Assembly: GCF_001421535.1 (NCBI RefSeq)
Contig: NZ_LMKN01000015.1
Span: 3,973 to 53,963 of the forward strand
Source: Sphingomonas sp. Leaf20
Lineage (GTDB): Bacteria; Pseudomonadota; Alphaproteobacteria; Sphingomonadales; Sphingomonadaceae
Direction: 5' to 3'
DNA length: 49,991 bases
The notes beneath the pieces are model-generated. The model worked only from the letters and a program-made list of their open reading frames with translations, did not search any database and was not told where the DNA came from. Position 1 is the stretch's first letter, and each line of letters starts with the position of its first letter. The position numbers were made by a program, and so were the translations under genes. Positions 15,823 through 24,934 of the stretch are shown piece after piece.

Positions 15823-17058
15823 ATGAGCGAGATCGTCGTCTACCGCACAGACGGGGAGGGGCTGCCGGTCCGAACGCGGCGGGGGATCGTCGAGCCGATC
15901 GATGTCCGCGTTACCCGGTTGCTGGGTCTTGCGCTGCCGGCTGAAGGTGTCCCGGTCAGCGAGATCGGTTTTGCGGCGCAGCTCGGCGCTATGGCAGCGG
16001 CGAGCAAGGCGGCGCTGGCGTCGGACCTGGCCTGCTATCTGCGCTGGTGTGGAGACACCCGTATCGCGCCGCTGCCCGCCGAGCCCGAAAACCTGGTCCG
16101 CTACATTACCATGCTCGAGGCTCGCGGCGCCAAGCCCGCCACGGTGGCCCGGCGGGTTGCCAGCCTGGCCACCGCACACGCCCTGTCAGGCCTGCAGGAG
16201 AGGGGGCACGCGCCGACGAGCCACGTGATGGTCCGCGCTGCGCTCAAGGGCCTGCGCCGGCGTCGTGGTGCGGCCCAACGCCAGGCGGCCCCGTTGCGCT
16301 TCGGGGCCTCGCTAGATCCCCATACCAAGGGGTTCACGCTGACCGCGCTGTTAGGCGCCTGTGGCGGCGAGCTGCAGGGGTTGCGCGATGCCGCCCTGCT
16401 GTCGCTCGGTTACGATGCGGGATTGCGCGTCAGCGAGCTCGTCGCCGTCACCGTCGCGCACATCGATCCGCACAGCGATGGTTCGGCGCTCCTTTTCATT
16501 CCATCATCCAAAACCGATCAGGAAGGGCAGGGGGCCTGGGGCTGGCTGTCCGCGGACACGATGCGCCGGGTCGGCGCCTGGCTAGTGGCGAGTACCATCA
16601 CCGAGGGGCCCGTCTTTCGGCGCGTGGGGGTCGATCGGCGCCGTCTACGCGCCGCAGTTCCGCCGATGGCGTACGAGGCGATACCGGGGCACACGCGGCA
16701 CTGGCAGGAGAAGCTCCGTGGCAAGAAGGCCGAGCCGGCGCGCGCCGTCTACACGGTCGGTACGGCCTCGCTGAGCCGGCAGGGCGTCAACGGGATCTAT
16801 CGGCGCGTGGCGCTCAGCGCGTTCGATCAGGGGCTGGTCGAGATGCCGATCGCGAAGGTTGAGGAGGCGGCGAGGGCGCTATCAAGCCACTCGCTGAGAG
16901 TAGGGCTGACGCAAGATCTGTTTGCGGCCGGCGAGGACGGCGTTGGCATTGCACAGGCGCTGCGATGGTCTTCACCGTCGACCGCGCTACGCTATGGGCG
17001 CAAGCTTGCAGCCAGGAGCAATGTCGCAGCGCGCGTATTGTCTCGCATCAGAGCTTGA
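15823..17058 (+). CDS. Tyrosine recombinase / integrase
   Basis: A complete 411-residue tyrosine recombinase. An SAM-like N-terminal DNA-binding domain covers about 45-145. The catalytic domain shows the full set: Arg202 in LRVSEL, Lys230 in the beta-hairpin (PSSK), His356-x-x-Arg359 in HSLRVG, Trp382 and the nucleophile Tyr391 in ALRYGRKL. Such enzymes integrate, excise or resolve replicons by strand exchange. A perfect palindrome at 15737-15761 is its nearest candidate site. No excisionase or phage gene is nearby. The ribosome site is weak (GGCAGGCGCCGC before ATG). Confidence 0.92.
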   Translation: MSEIVVYRTDGEGLPVRTRRGIVEPIDVRVTRLLGLALPAEGVPVSEIGFAAQLGAMAAASKAALASDLACYLRWCGDTRIAPLPAEPENLVRYITMLEARGAKPATVARRVASLATAHALSGLQERGHAPTSHVMVRAALKGLRRRRGAAQRQAAPLRFGASLDPHTKGFTLTALLGACGGELQGLRDAALLSLGYDAGLRVSELVAVTVAHIDPHSDGSALLFIPSSKTDQEGQGAWGWLSADTMRRVGAWLVASTITEGPVFRRVGVDRRRLRAAVPPMAYEAIPGHTRHWQEKLRGKKAEPARAVYTVGTASLSRQGVNGIYRRVALSAFDQGLVEMPIAKVEEAARALSSHSLRVGLTQDLFAAGEDGVGIAQALRWSSPSTALRYGRKLAARSNVAARVLSRIRA

Positions 17059-17315
17059 ACTTGCGAAACCGATGCAGCCTATTTGGGTGTCGGGTTGAGT
17101 TCGCGATGGATGGGCACACTGTATTCGTCGTTGAGTCTCGCGACCAATCCGCTAACCGTTAATCTAGAAAACATATGATCGCCATTCAGATGCTGGCCAG
17201 TTATCTAAATATAGTCAAATTGGGCTGAGATAAAACCGCCACGGGCAGTATTAGAGTCCTTGTCGACTATCGCATTAAAGATATCTAAACCAGCGATTTG
17301 ATAGGTTCCCGCTCC

Positions 17316-19196
17316 ATGAGCCTTTCTGGAGAATCTCAGTATCAAGGAGGCAATGATACAGTGAGTGTCCTGCTTCATCTTCAGAATGCTATTCTGAAGA
17401 TGATTGCCAAGGGTGCTGGGCTGGCGCCAACGTGTACCATGCTGTGTGCGGAGGTAGAGCGGATCCTCCCGGAGGTAATCTGTTCGGTATTAACGGTCGA
17501 TGTGGCAGGCCTGCTTCATCCGCTAGCTGGCCCGAGCCTACCGGAAGTATATTCCCAAGCCTTGGATGGCTTGTCTGTCGGCCCGTTAGCCGGCTCCTGC
17601 GGAACTGCGGCCTATCTGAAAACAGAAATTACCGTCGTTGATATCGAGACCGACGTCCGCTGGGCGCAGTTCAAACACCTCGCACTTCCCCACGGGCTCC
17701 GCGCCTGCTGGTCCAGTCCGATATGTGATGCAGACGGTCGCGCGATCGCGACATTTGCCTTTTGTTATCGTAACGCCCGCGGACCGACGGCCTTCGAACG
17801 CGAGGTGGTGGCTAACTGCGTTAACCTCACGCAAATCGCTATCGAGCGACATGAGCGTGTCCTCGAGCACCAACGACGGGCTTTTACCGACGCCTTGACC
17901 GGTTGCCCCAATCGGGCCGCTTATCATGCCGCACTTTCCAAACTCGAAGGCGCTGCGGTTGGCAGTTGGGCGCTGTTCGTGTTGGATCTCGATAATCTCA
18001 AGGTCGTGAATGACACGTTTGGGCATCATGCGGGTGACGAGCTTCTTCAGATCGCCAGCGACAGGATCTCAGCAGCAGTCAGCCCCGGGCGAACGTTTCG
18101 CGTCGGTGGCGACGAGTTCGCTGTCATTCTCCAGGCTACCGATACCCTTCGTGACCTAGAGAAGATCGCGGATGAGGTTCTAAGCGCGCTCTCGGTTGCT
18201 GCCGACTGCGGCGGGCATAGCATCGTCCCTCGCGCTACCATCGGAGGCGCTACGTTCTCATCGGACGACGCCGGGGTTGGGAGTGTTCGGCAGAATGCCG
18301 ACTTTGCCCTCTACCACGCCAAGGAAACCGGTCGTGGTGGTTTTGTACGATACTGGGCAGGGCTCCGCTCGAACATGACGCGGCGTATGGGCGCAATCAG
18401 GGACCTGAGTGCGGCTTTGCGAGAGGACCGGATCGAGGTCCATTATCAACCGATCTTCCGATTAGACACGCGCGAGATCGTCGGCCTGGAAGCGCTTTGC
18501 CGCATGCGCATCGGCGACAATCTGGTCTCGGCTGCCTCTTTTCATGAGGCGACTGCCGACGCACAGGTGGCGACCTCGCTCACTGCCAGGATGATGACCT
18601 TGGTAGCGGCTGACCTACGTCGATGGCTGGATTTGGGTATTCCCTTTCAGCACGTTGGTATCAATGTCTCGTCTGCGGATTTGAGTGGCGGTGCCGTAGG
18701 ACAGGTTCTCTCCGCAGCGCTCGAGCGCGAGCGGGTCCCTCACGATCACGTCATTCTCGAGGTAACCGAGACGGTGTACATGGGCCGCGGGGACCAAGCG
18801 ATTCAGCAAGCGATCAGGGCATTACGGGCTGACGGCATACGGGTCGCGCTGGACGACTTCGGAACGGGTTTCGCATCGCTGACGCACCTGCTCACCGTTC
18901 CCGTCGATGTCATCAAGATCGACAAACTGTTCGTTGACCACCTGGAACCAGACGGTGTCAGCGTGACCATCGTCGAAGGCCTGATCCGTACCGCGAGAAA
19001 GATGGGCATCAGGATCGTCGCCGAGGGGATCGAAACTGAAGAGCAAGTCGAACAGCTTCGCGCGATCGGCTGCGCCTTGGGGCAGGGGTACATCTTCTCG
19101 CCTGCAGTCAATCGCGAGACGACAACCGCCCTTCTCCTCGGGCATGCGCAGGGCATTGCGCGAGCGCCGATAGCGACGCGATCAGGCGTGGGCTAA
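17316..19196 (+). CDS. GAF-GGDEF-EAL cyclic-di-GMP protein
   Basis: A 626-residue signalling protein. An N-terminal GAF-like domain (about 15-175; SCGTAAYLKT and DADGRAIATFAF are typical) is followed by a diguanylate cyclase domain with intact GGDEF at 264-268 and LTGCPNR upstream, and a phosphodiesterase domain with EAL at 392-394, DDFGTGFASL and EGIETEEQ. Both active motifs are intact, so it may make or break c-di-GMP under control of the GAF ligand. The RxxD product-inhibition site before GGDEF is absent. ATG 17316 is listed; GTG 17361, which follows a perfect AAGGAGG at 17344-17350, is an equally good start. A strong hairpin lies downstream. Confidence 0.92.
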   Translation: MSLSGESQYQGGNDTVSVLLHLQNAILKMIAKGAGLAPTCTMLCAEVERILPEVICSVLTVDVAGLLHPLAGPSLPEVYSQALDGLSVGPLAGSCGTAAYLKTEITVVDIETDVRWAQFKHLALPHGLRACWSSPICDADGRAIATFAFCYRNARGPTAFEREVVANCVNLTQIAIERHERVLEHQRRAFTDALTGCPNRAAYHAALSKLEGAAVGSWALFVLDLDNLKVVNDTFGHHAGDELLQIASDRISAAVSPGRTFRVGGDEFAVILQATDTLRDLEKIADEVLSALSVAADCGGHSIVPRATIGGATFSSDDAGVGSVRQNADFALYHAKETGRGGFVRYWAGLRSNMTRRMGAIRDLSAALREDRIEVHYQPIFRLDTREIVGLEALCRMRIGDNLVSAASFHEATADAQVATSLTARMMTLVAADLRRWLDLGIPFQHVGINVSSADLSGGAVGQVLSAALERERVPHDHVILEVTETVYMGRGDQAIQQAIRALRADGIRVALDDFGTGFASLTHLLTVPVDVIKIDKLFVDHLEPDGVSVTIVEGLIRTARKMGIRIVAEGIETEEQVEQLRAIGCALGQGYIFSPAVNRETTTALLLGHAQGIARAPIATRSGVG

Positions 19197-19280
19197 TTTT
19201 TTTTGGATCTGCTTTGGAAGAGGGACTCCAGCATTACGCGAGCCAACTACCTATAATCTCCTCGAACGTATGGATGAAGA

Positions 19281-19312
19281 AGGGGTCCCGATCGGCGTTG
19301 ATCGGGACCCCT
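19281..19312. terminator. 13-bp perfect hairpin between convergent genes
   Basis: Bases 19281-19293 pair perfectly with 19300-19312 around a 6-base loop. The site lies between the end of the GGDEF-EAL gene and the end of the opposing small gene at 19399. There is no T tract, but the position between convergent genes and the strength of the stem fit a two-way terminator. Confidence 0.7.
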
Positions 19313-19398
19313 GCACGGTAAGCTTCGACCCAGATACAACGGCGTGGTCAAACCTTTCCGGTGGTCCCTTTTCGGCGCCAATCCACATGGTCGGTGTT

Positions 19399-19581
19399 CT
19401 ACCAAGCTCTAGGCTCAGCTCCGGTCCGTGCTGCTACCGCTGCTTCTATCTCATTCAGGTCAGCTTGCGAAACCACGCCCGCCGTCAGCATCTTACGCAT
19501 GAGTTCGTCGACGAGCGCCGCAAGAAAATGGATCTCGGCGCGTTCAGAAGGAGTATCTTCGCCCTCAGCATTCACGTCCAT
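19399..19581 (-). CDS. Small acidic hypothetical protein
   Basis: A 60-residue protein whose ATG at 19581 is preceded by AAAGGA. It is acidic and helical (HFLAALVDELMRKMLTAGVV, then ADLNEIEAAVAARTG). I do not recognise the family. It is divergent from the conserved 74-residue protein at 19658; a similar divergent small gene stands in front of the paralogue at 48607, which supports it as a gene. Confidence 0.55.
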   Translation of the reverse strand: MDVNAEGEDTPSERAEIHFLAALVDELMRKMLTAGVVSQADLNEIEAAVAARTGAEPRAW

Positions 19582-19657
19582 CTCGCATGTCCTTTAAATC
19601 GTTGGAAACTTGAATTCGCACAAACGAAAACCGTGCGTGTCGGTTATAGGTTTGCCT

Positions 19658-19882
19658 ATGAACCTTTCTCAAACCGAGTCATACCGTAACGCGGCCACCC
19701 TTGAACGATCAGCAGCGGAGCAGTCTCCGCTACCTCGTGTCCGAGAGCGTCATCTAAGATCGGCCGAAGCATGGGATGCAATGGCCAGTCAGGGTGAGCT
19801 GACTGAGCGACTGGCGCAGGCGAACGCGGAGAACCGCATAAAACAACCGTACCAGCGACGACCTTCAACCGAGAATACGTAA
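19658..19882 (+). CDS. Conserved small hypothetical protein, copy 1
   Basis: A 74-residue, helical, charged protein. It is a clear paralogue of the one at 48607-48831: 57 of 74 positions are identical by hand count, including the block RHLRSAEAWDAMA. The shared start at MxLSQTES shows that the in-frame ATG at 19610 is not the start. The strongly conserved Ala/Glu/Arg pattern suggests a single long helix or coiled coil. Function unknown; its recurrence indicates a conserved sphingomonad family (inference). Confidence 0.75.
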   Translation: MNLSQTESYRNAATLERSAAEQSPLPRVRERHLRSAEAWDAMASQGELTERLAQANAENRIKQPYQRRPSTENT

Positions 19883-19898
19883 ATCAGCTCAGGGAGCC

Positions 19899-20435
19899 TT
19901 ACGGAACAGACAGCGGTCCCGGCAGCTGCCGAGGGAACCACGTCAGGAGGGCGTCTGACAGCGCCGTAGCGACAACTGAGGGCTCGCCCGTTCGGGTGCC
20001 ACTAGCGCGCACCGTGGTCGCCTGCCCCGTCCACACGACGTGATTGTCGCGGCGCAGCGATACCGTCACCTTGAGACGGGTTACGATCAGTCCGCGCAAT
20101 TGATCCTTCCCCGAAGGCAAAGTCAGCGACAGGCCGCCAAGCCCGGCCGCCATGCCCGGCCGGTCTGATCGGTCGTTGCCGGACCGGACAACGCCGCGCT
20201 GGGTCTGCGATACCTCAACCTTGGCGACATAAAGGCTGTGGTTTGGGTCGGGTAGGGGCAGGAATGGTGTTCGAAGCAGGGTTCGCTGAACGGCGTCCGT
20301 GAACGTTCTCGTGATAGCGGGAGACGTAGTCGGACTATCAGCAGCCACGATCGCTATCGTGCCGGGCCTAACCGCGGTGGTGGCAACCGGCGATTGCATG
20401 AGGGCTGCGGCCGCAGCGAGAGGAAGTACGTACAT
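19899..20435 (-). CDS. Secreted hypothetical protein
   Basis: A 178-residue protein with an N-terminal signal peptide (MYVLPLAAAAALMQSP). The mature part has beta-strand-rich segments (SLYVAKVEVSQTQRG, GLIVTRLKVTVSLRRDNHVV) and looks like a small periplasmic or outer-membrane associated domain. I do not recognise the family. It lies 98 bp downstream of the aldehyde oxidoreductase operon on the same strand, so it may be co-transcribed with it, though the gap could also hold its own promoter. Confidence 0.65.
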   Translation of the reverse strand: MYVLPLAAAAALMQSPVATTAVRPGTIAIVAADSPTTSPAITRTFTDAVQRTLLRTPFLPLPDPNHSLYVAKVEVSQTQRGVVRSGNDRSDRPGMAAGLGGLSLTLPSGKDQLRGLIVTRLKVTVSLRRDNHVVWTGQATTVRASGTRTGEPSVVATALSDALLTWFPRQLPGPLSVP

Positions 20436-20533
20436 CCAACAAGGTCCGATGCTTTAAGGGGCTTTTGATGTAGCTCGGCACGTCGGAGGCATGTGATTTC
20501 CCGTCTCAGCCGCGGTCTTCCGCCTCGGTTCGA

Positions 20534-22687
20534 TTACAGAAGATCTTCGATCCTGAACGGCATCTCACGCAGCCGCTTGCCCGTCGCATGATGAATGGCA
20601 TTGGCAATGGCGCCTGCACAGCCCGTCATGGCAACTTCGCCAAGCCCCTTTGCGCCAAGGGCATTGATGAGAGGATCCGGTCGATCGATAAAGCCGACGT
20701 CTATCGACCCGATGTCGGCATTCACAGGCACGACATAGTCGGCAAGGTCGTTGTTGAGCCACCCACCATAGCGAGGATCGACTTCAGTCGCTTCGCGGAG
20801 CGCCGCACCAATGCCCCAGATCACGCCGCCCCGAACCTGACTCTCGGCCGTGCGCGGCGAGATCACCCGTCCACAATCGGCGATGCTGACGACGCGCGGC
20901 ACGCGGACGCGGCGCGTGCCGGGTTCGACATGAACTTCAACGAAGTGGGCAATGTAGCTGTAGGTCGTAAAGGTCGAATAATCCGGCCCGACCAGCGCCA
21001 TGCCGCCCTTGCGCAGTGTCGCCAGATCTTTCGGACCCTGGTCGACCGCAACATGCTCGACCTCAACCTGAAGCGATGGACGCCGTACAGTCGCAAGCTG
21101 TCGGTGAAGATTGCCCGCCACCTGACGCCCCGCCAACAGCTCGGCCATGGCAGCGTTGAGTTTTGCGGCCGCCTCTGCCGCTGCCGGCACGACGCTTGCA
21201 GTGCCCCAGGATCCCGCTGTCGTATGCTGTGGCGCTACACTGGTGTCGCCGATAGCGATCTCCAGCTTCGAAGGATCGATCGCCAGTTCGCGTACGAGAA
21301 CCTGTTCAATGGTCGAGCGGATGCCCTGGCCCATCTCATGCCCCGCAGCCGCAAACCGGGTCGTGCCGTCTGCGTTCACACGCAGAGTAACGATGTTAGG
21401 ATGGGCAGAGCCCGGATAGGCGCCTGATGCTACGCCCCAGCCGACCTGCGTGCCGTCGGGCAGCGTCATCGATCCCGGCTGGAGACTACGCCGTTCCCAC
21501 CCAAAACGACGTGCGCCCTCCGTGAGGCATTCCGATAGATAGCAGGACGAGAGTTTCTGGCCGTGGATCGGATCGGTCGTCGCCCGGTGGCGCAGTCGGA
21601 AGGCGACCGGATCGACGCCGAGCTTGAGGGCAAGTTCGTCTACTGCGCTTTCGAAGGCAAAGCACGACGGATGCGGTGTCGGCGACCGCATATAGCCTGG
21701 CGCCTGCGTATCGATCCGCAGATTGGCGGCGGTCCCGTGGTAGTTCTCGATGCCGTACAGCATGGGTACGGACTCATGGTAGTCAGGCGGAAACTGGCCT
21801 TCGCGCGATTGCTGCTGATCGGCGTCGTAGCGCACCGCGATCATTTTGCCGCTGGCATCCGCACCGATCTCGATCCGGTGACGGTTCTTTGGCCGGAAGG
21901 TCGCGTTATGAAAGATCTGCCCGCGCGGCAGGACGAGTTTGACCGGTCGGCCGAGCAGCATTGCAGCGCGGGCAACCAGAGCGGTCTGTCTCTGTGCTCC
22001 GCCACGCTGGCCGAAGCCCCCGCCGATCTGTGGGCTTTTTACCGTCACCTGCTCGGGCGTCAGGCGCATATTCCGCATTACGGCACCCTTAGTGTTGCTG
22101 CTGCTCTGCGTACTTTCGTAGATGGTAAGTTGCCCGTTTTCCCATACAGCCGTCGTCGACAGCATCTCGATCGGGTTATGGTGCTGTGGCGGTGAGACAT
22201 AGTCCGCCTTGTGCCGGGTTACCGCGCGCGCCATCGCCTGCGTCGCATCGCCCGCTGTCACCGGTTTGACGGCTTCGCGCACCATCCCCGGCTGCTCGAT
22301 GAGCGAGGTGAACGCGGGTGCTGTTGTGTAGGTCGGACGAATGGCCTCGGCGCCCTCGATCGCGGCCTCGAGCGTCTCGGCAACGACAAGTGCGACCGGC
22401 TGGCCGCGATAGGCAATGTCGGCCGTGAGCGTCGCAGGCGGGGGCGGTGCGCCAGGGGTCGCAGGAGGGGGCGGCAGAAAGTCGGTCGCGGTCAGCACGC
22501 GAATAACGCCCGGCACCTGCATCGCTGCATCGACCGACAGCGAGGCAATCCGCCCCTTCGCAATGGTTGCCGGGACCTGCATGGCGTACAGCAGCCCAGC
22601 GACCTGATGGTCGGCTCCATAGCGGGCAGCGCCCATCACCTTCTCGCGGGCATCGGCACGGGGGCGGTTGGGGAAGGGGGCGGTCAT
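20534..22687 (-). CDS. paoC: Molybdenum-binding subunit of aldehyde oxidoreductase (PaoC-like)
   Basis: This 717-residue protein is a xanthine dehydrogenase-family molybdopterin subunit. Visible features are GGGFGQRGG (molybdopterin contact), GHEMGQGIRSTIEQVL, TAGSWGTASVVPAAAEA and the catalytic-Glu segment GAKGLGEVAMTG near the C-terminus. It would oxidise aldehydes to acids, with electrons passing to the FeS and FAD subunits. The length matches PaoC/YagR (about 730). Its ATG overlaps the FAD gene's stop (ATGA), so the three subunits are coupled. The complex is probably periplasmic because the FeS subunit has a Tat signal. The cofactor-loading chaperone PaoD is not next to it. Confidence 0.9.
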   Translation of the reverse strand: MTAPFPNRPRADAREKVMGAARYGADHQVAGLLYAMQVPATIAKGRIASLSVDAAMQVPGVIRVLTATDFLPPPPATPGAPPPPATLTADIAYRGQPVALVVAETLEAAIEGAEAIRPTYTTAPAFTSLIEQPGMVREAVKPVTAGDATQAMARAVTRHKADYVSPPQHHNPIEMLSTTAVWENGQLTIYESTQSSSNTKGAVMRNMRLTPEQVTVKSPQIGGGFGQRGGAQRQTALVARAAMLLGRPVKLVLPRGQIFHNATFRPKNRHRIEIGADASGKMIAVRYDADQQQSREGQFPPDYHESVPMLYGIENYHGTAANLRIDTQAPGYMRSPTPHPSCFAFESAVDELALKLGVDPVAFRLRHRATTDPIHGQKLSSCYLSECLTEGARRFGWERRSLQPGSMTLPDGTQVGWGVASGAYPGSAHPNIVTLRVNADGTTRFAAAGHEMGQGIRSTIEQVLVRELAIDPSKLEIAIGDTSVAPQHTTAGSWGTASVVPAAAEAAAKLNAAMAELLAGRQVAGNLHRQLATVRRPSLQVEVEHVAVDQGPKDLATLRKGGMALVGPDYSTFTTYSYIAHFVEVHVEPGTRRVRVPRVVSIADCGRVISPRTAESQVRGGVIWGIGAALREATEVDPRYGGWLNNDLADYVVPVNADIGSIDVGFIDRPDPLINALGAKGLGEVAMTGCAGAIANAIHHATGKRLREMPFRIEDLL

Positions 22688-23703
22688 GACCGGTTCCTCG
22701 CTGCGGCTATAGTCAGGGCGTCGGCAACGGTTCGCGCGCCGAGTTCGATCTTGAAGCCGTTCTGCTTACCAGCTTTGGCATCGGCGAAGGCGGCTCGCCC
22801 TGCCGCCAGTGCGGTCGCCGGGGTCAGAGGCTTACCAGCCAGCAGCGCTTCTGCCGCGGTCGCCCGCCATGGCTTGGTCGCCACCCCGCCAAGTGCGATC
22901 CGAGCGCGCGTCACGGTGTCACCATCCATCTCCAACGCGACCGCTGCCGAGGCGAGCGCGAAGGCGTAGCTCTCCCGGTCACGGATCTTGTGATACGTCG
23001 AATGCCGGCCTGCCTTCGTCTTTGGCACGACGATCGCCGTGATCATCTCGCCTGGCTGCAGCGTGAACTCCAGGTTCGGCGTGCTGCCCGGTAGACGATA
23101 GAGTTCGGCAATCGGGATCGCGCGGCTACCGCTGGCGCCCAGCACTTCGACATAGGCGTCGAGCGCGACGAGCGCGACGGGCCAGTCGCCAGGCGAGACG
23201 GCGGTGCATGACGAACTCTGGCCTAGCACGGCCTGGCCGCGGTCGAGTCCACCGATTGCCGCGCAACCCGAACCCGGCTCCCGCTTGTTGCAAGGGTAGG
23301 TGTTGCCGACCGATGTTCCGCCTGCGCCGTTGCGGAAATAAAGGCAGCGGGTCCGCTGGAGCAGGTTACCGCCGACCGTCGCCATGTTGCGCAACTGCTG
23401 CGAGGCAGCCTTCCACAACGCCTCGGCAAGGACGGGATAGTCGCGCAGCACGACCTTGTCGGTCGCGACCGTGCTCATCGGTGCGAGCGCCTCGAAGCGT
23501 AGCCGCTCACCGTCCGTCTCAATTCCATCGAGCCCTCGGATCGTGGTGACGTCAATCAGGTGCTGAGGCTTCTCGATGTCGAGCTTCATCAGGTCATAGA
23601 GCGAGGTGCCGCCTGCGATGTAGCGGGCACCGGCTCCCGCGGCTGTGAAGGCCTGGACTGCCGCTACGTCGCTTTCGGGTCGTGCGTAGGTGAAGGGGCG
23701 CAT
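22684..23703 (-). CDS. paoB: FAD-binding subunit of aldehyde oxidoreductase (PaoB-like)
   Basis: A 339-residue FAD subunit of the CO dehydrogenase flavoprotein type. The FAD loops are YIAGGTSLYDLMK (about 34-46) and TVGGNLLQRTRC (about 111-122). Cys in TRCLYF and in PCNKREPGSGC match the extra [4Fe-4S] cluster site known in PaoB and 4-hydroxybenzoyl-CoA reductase beta subunits. ATG 23703 overlaps the FeS subunit's stop (TGATG) and its own stop overlaps the next ATG. An upstream extension of the frame lies over the FeS gene and is rejected. It passes electrons between the 2Fe-2S subunit and an acceptor. Confidence 0.9.
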   Translation of the reverse strand: MRPFTYARPESDVAAVQAFTAAGAGARYIAGGTSLYDLMKLDIEKPQHLIDVTTIRGLDGIETDGERLRFEALAPMSTVATDKVVLRDYPVLAEALWKAASQQLRNMATVGGNLLQRTRCLYFRNGAGGTSVGNTYPCNKREPGSGCAAIGGLDRGQAVLGQSSSCTAVSPGDWPVALVALDAYVEVLGASGSRAIPIAELYRLPGSTPNLEFTLQPGEMITAIVVPKTKAGRHSTYHKIRDRESYAFALASAAVALEMDGDTVTRARIALGGVATKPWRATAAEALLAGKPLTPATALAAGRAAFADAKAGKQNGFKIELGARTVADALTIAAARNRS

Positions 23704-24311
23704 CAGGCTTTCTCCCTTCCCGCAAACTGCTCGATCGCCGCGACGATGCCGACATAGGCGCCGCAGCGGCAGATGTTGCCGCTCATATATTCGCGAATGC
23801 GGTCCTTCGATGTGGCGTTGCCTTCGCGCACGCACGCCACTGCCGCCATGATCTGTCCCGGTGTGCAATAGCCGCATTGCAGCGCGTCGTGGTCGATGAA
23901 GGCCTGCTGCATCGGGTGCAGCGTCTCGCCATCGGCAAGCCCTTCAATCGTTGTCACGGCACGTCCGTCGACCTTGGCTGCTAGCGTGAGGCAGGATGCT
24001 ACGCGCCGACCGTCGACGTGAACGGTACATGCGCCGCACTGGCCATGGTCGCAGCCCTTCTTGGCGCCAGTCAGATGCAGTTGCTCACGCAGGAGATCGA
24101 GCAGCGATGTCCGCACATCGATCTCTACCGGTACCGCCTTGCCGTTGACCGTCGTCCGGATCGCCAATCGGACGCCCACAGGCTTGGCGAGCTGTGCTGC
24201 GACCGCCGGATCGCTCTCAGCAATAAGGCTAGACGCTGTAAGCGCGGCGGTACCACCCAGTGCGGTGCGCCGCGTCAGCGGCACGCCCAGGAAGTGATCC
24301 ATATCAGCCAT
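23703..24311 (-). CDS. paoA: 2Fe-2S subunit of aldehyde oxidoreductase with Tat signal (PaoA-like)
   Basis: The product has a twin-arginine signal (TRRTALGGTAALTASS), followed by a plant-type ferredoxin domain with GCDHGQCGACTVH and a second [2Fe-2S] domain with CGYCTPGQ and CRCGAY. It is the electron-transfer subunit of a periplasmic molybdo-flavoenzyme, as in PaoABC of E. coli. ATG 24311 is chosen because GGAGAG sits six bases upstream; the ATG at 24317 abuts that site. First gene of a three-gene operon with overlapping ends. Confidence 0.92.
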   Translation of the reverse strand: MADMDHFLGVPLTRRTALGGTAALTASSLIAESDPAVAAQLAKPVGVRLAIRTTVNGKAVPVEIDVRTSLLDLLREQLHLTGAKKGCDHGQCGACTVHVDGRRVASCLTLAAKVDGRAVTTIEGLADGETLHPMQQAFIDHDALQCGYCTPGQIMAAVACVREGNATSKDRIREYMSGNICRCGAYVGIVAAIEQFAGREKA

Positions 24312-24532
24312 CAACATCTCTCCGGACGGGCGCTTGCCTCGCCAGGCATTCGTAGCCGAAACAGATGCTTAGCTAAAGCGCTCAGATGGGTCAGGCAGTC
24401 GTTGCTGCCATCGACGCTTGCGGCAGCTAAAGGGGCCAGCTCCGGAAGCTTCGCTTATATTCTCGTAGGAGTCTGACCTCGTCGATAGGCGACGCAGTTG
24501 TGAGAAGGGTACAACCCTGCGGGGTGCCTAAA

Positions 24533-24781
24533 CTATTTCAGTTGGCTGTCCTTGCTCCCACGTCGGTTCATGCCGGTTGCCACGGGACGGTCCCGACCGC
24601 TCTGACAGGCTACGCAGGTGTGTACGCCCGGTAGCGCGCGTCGGCGCCCTTCGGGAATGTCGTCCCCACACAAGGTGCAGGTAAGTCGGCTTTCACCCGC
24701 CGGCATCTGCGCGCGGGCCGCCAGAACGGCATCGGTAATGGTATCATCAATCTGGTCTGCACCGCGCCGTCTCGGCTCCAT
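24533..24781 (-). CDS. DksA/TraR-type C4 zinc-finger protein
   Basis: An 82-residue protein with the C4 zinc finger of the DksA/TraR family (CTLCGDDIPEGRR, then HTCVACQ), preceded by a short helical part with DDTITDAVLAARA. TraR-like short members bind the RNA polymerase secondary channel without the long coiled coil of DksA. Start ATG 24781 follows GCGGCCGG; a longer frame upstream overlaps the catalase gene's start region and has no family features. It lies between the oxidoreductase operon and the divergent catalase-like gene. YbiI-like proteins are the closest type I can name. Confidence 0.8.
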   Translation of the reverse strand: MEPRRRGADQIDDTITDAVLAARAQMPAGESRLTCTLCGDDIPEGRRRALPGVHTCVACQSGRDRPVATGMNRRGSKDSQLK

Positions 24782-24934
24782 CCACCGGCCGCTTATCGTC
24801 CCCTGCTGTTGTCCTTCACCATGTAGGAACGGTTCGTACTCACGCCATGAATGTCGCATACCAGCTGAAGCATAAATACACTGTTGGATGAGGAAGTTAT
24901 GCGTCCAGGGACGATCCCAGAACGTTTCAAGTGA

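Noticed and set aside
20588..22969. Long plus-strand frames across the paoABC genes
   Set aside because: GC-rich antisense shadows of a well-supported operon.
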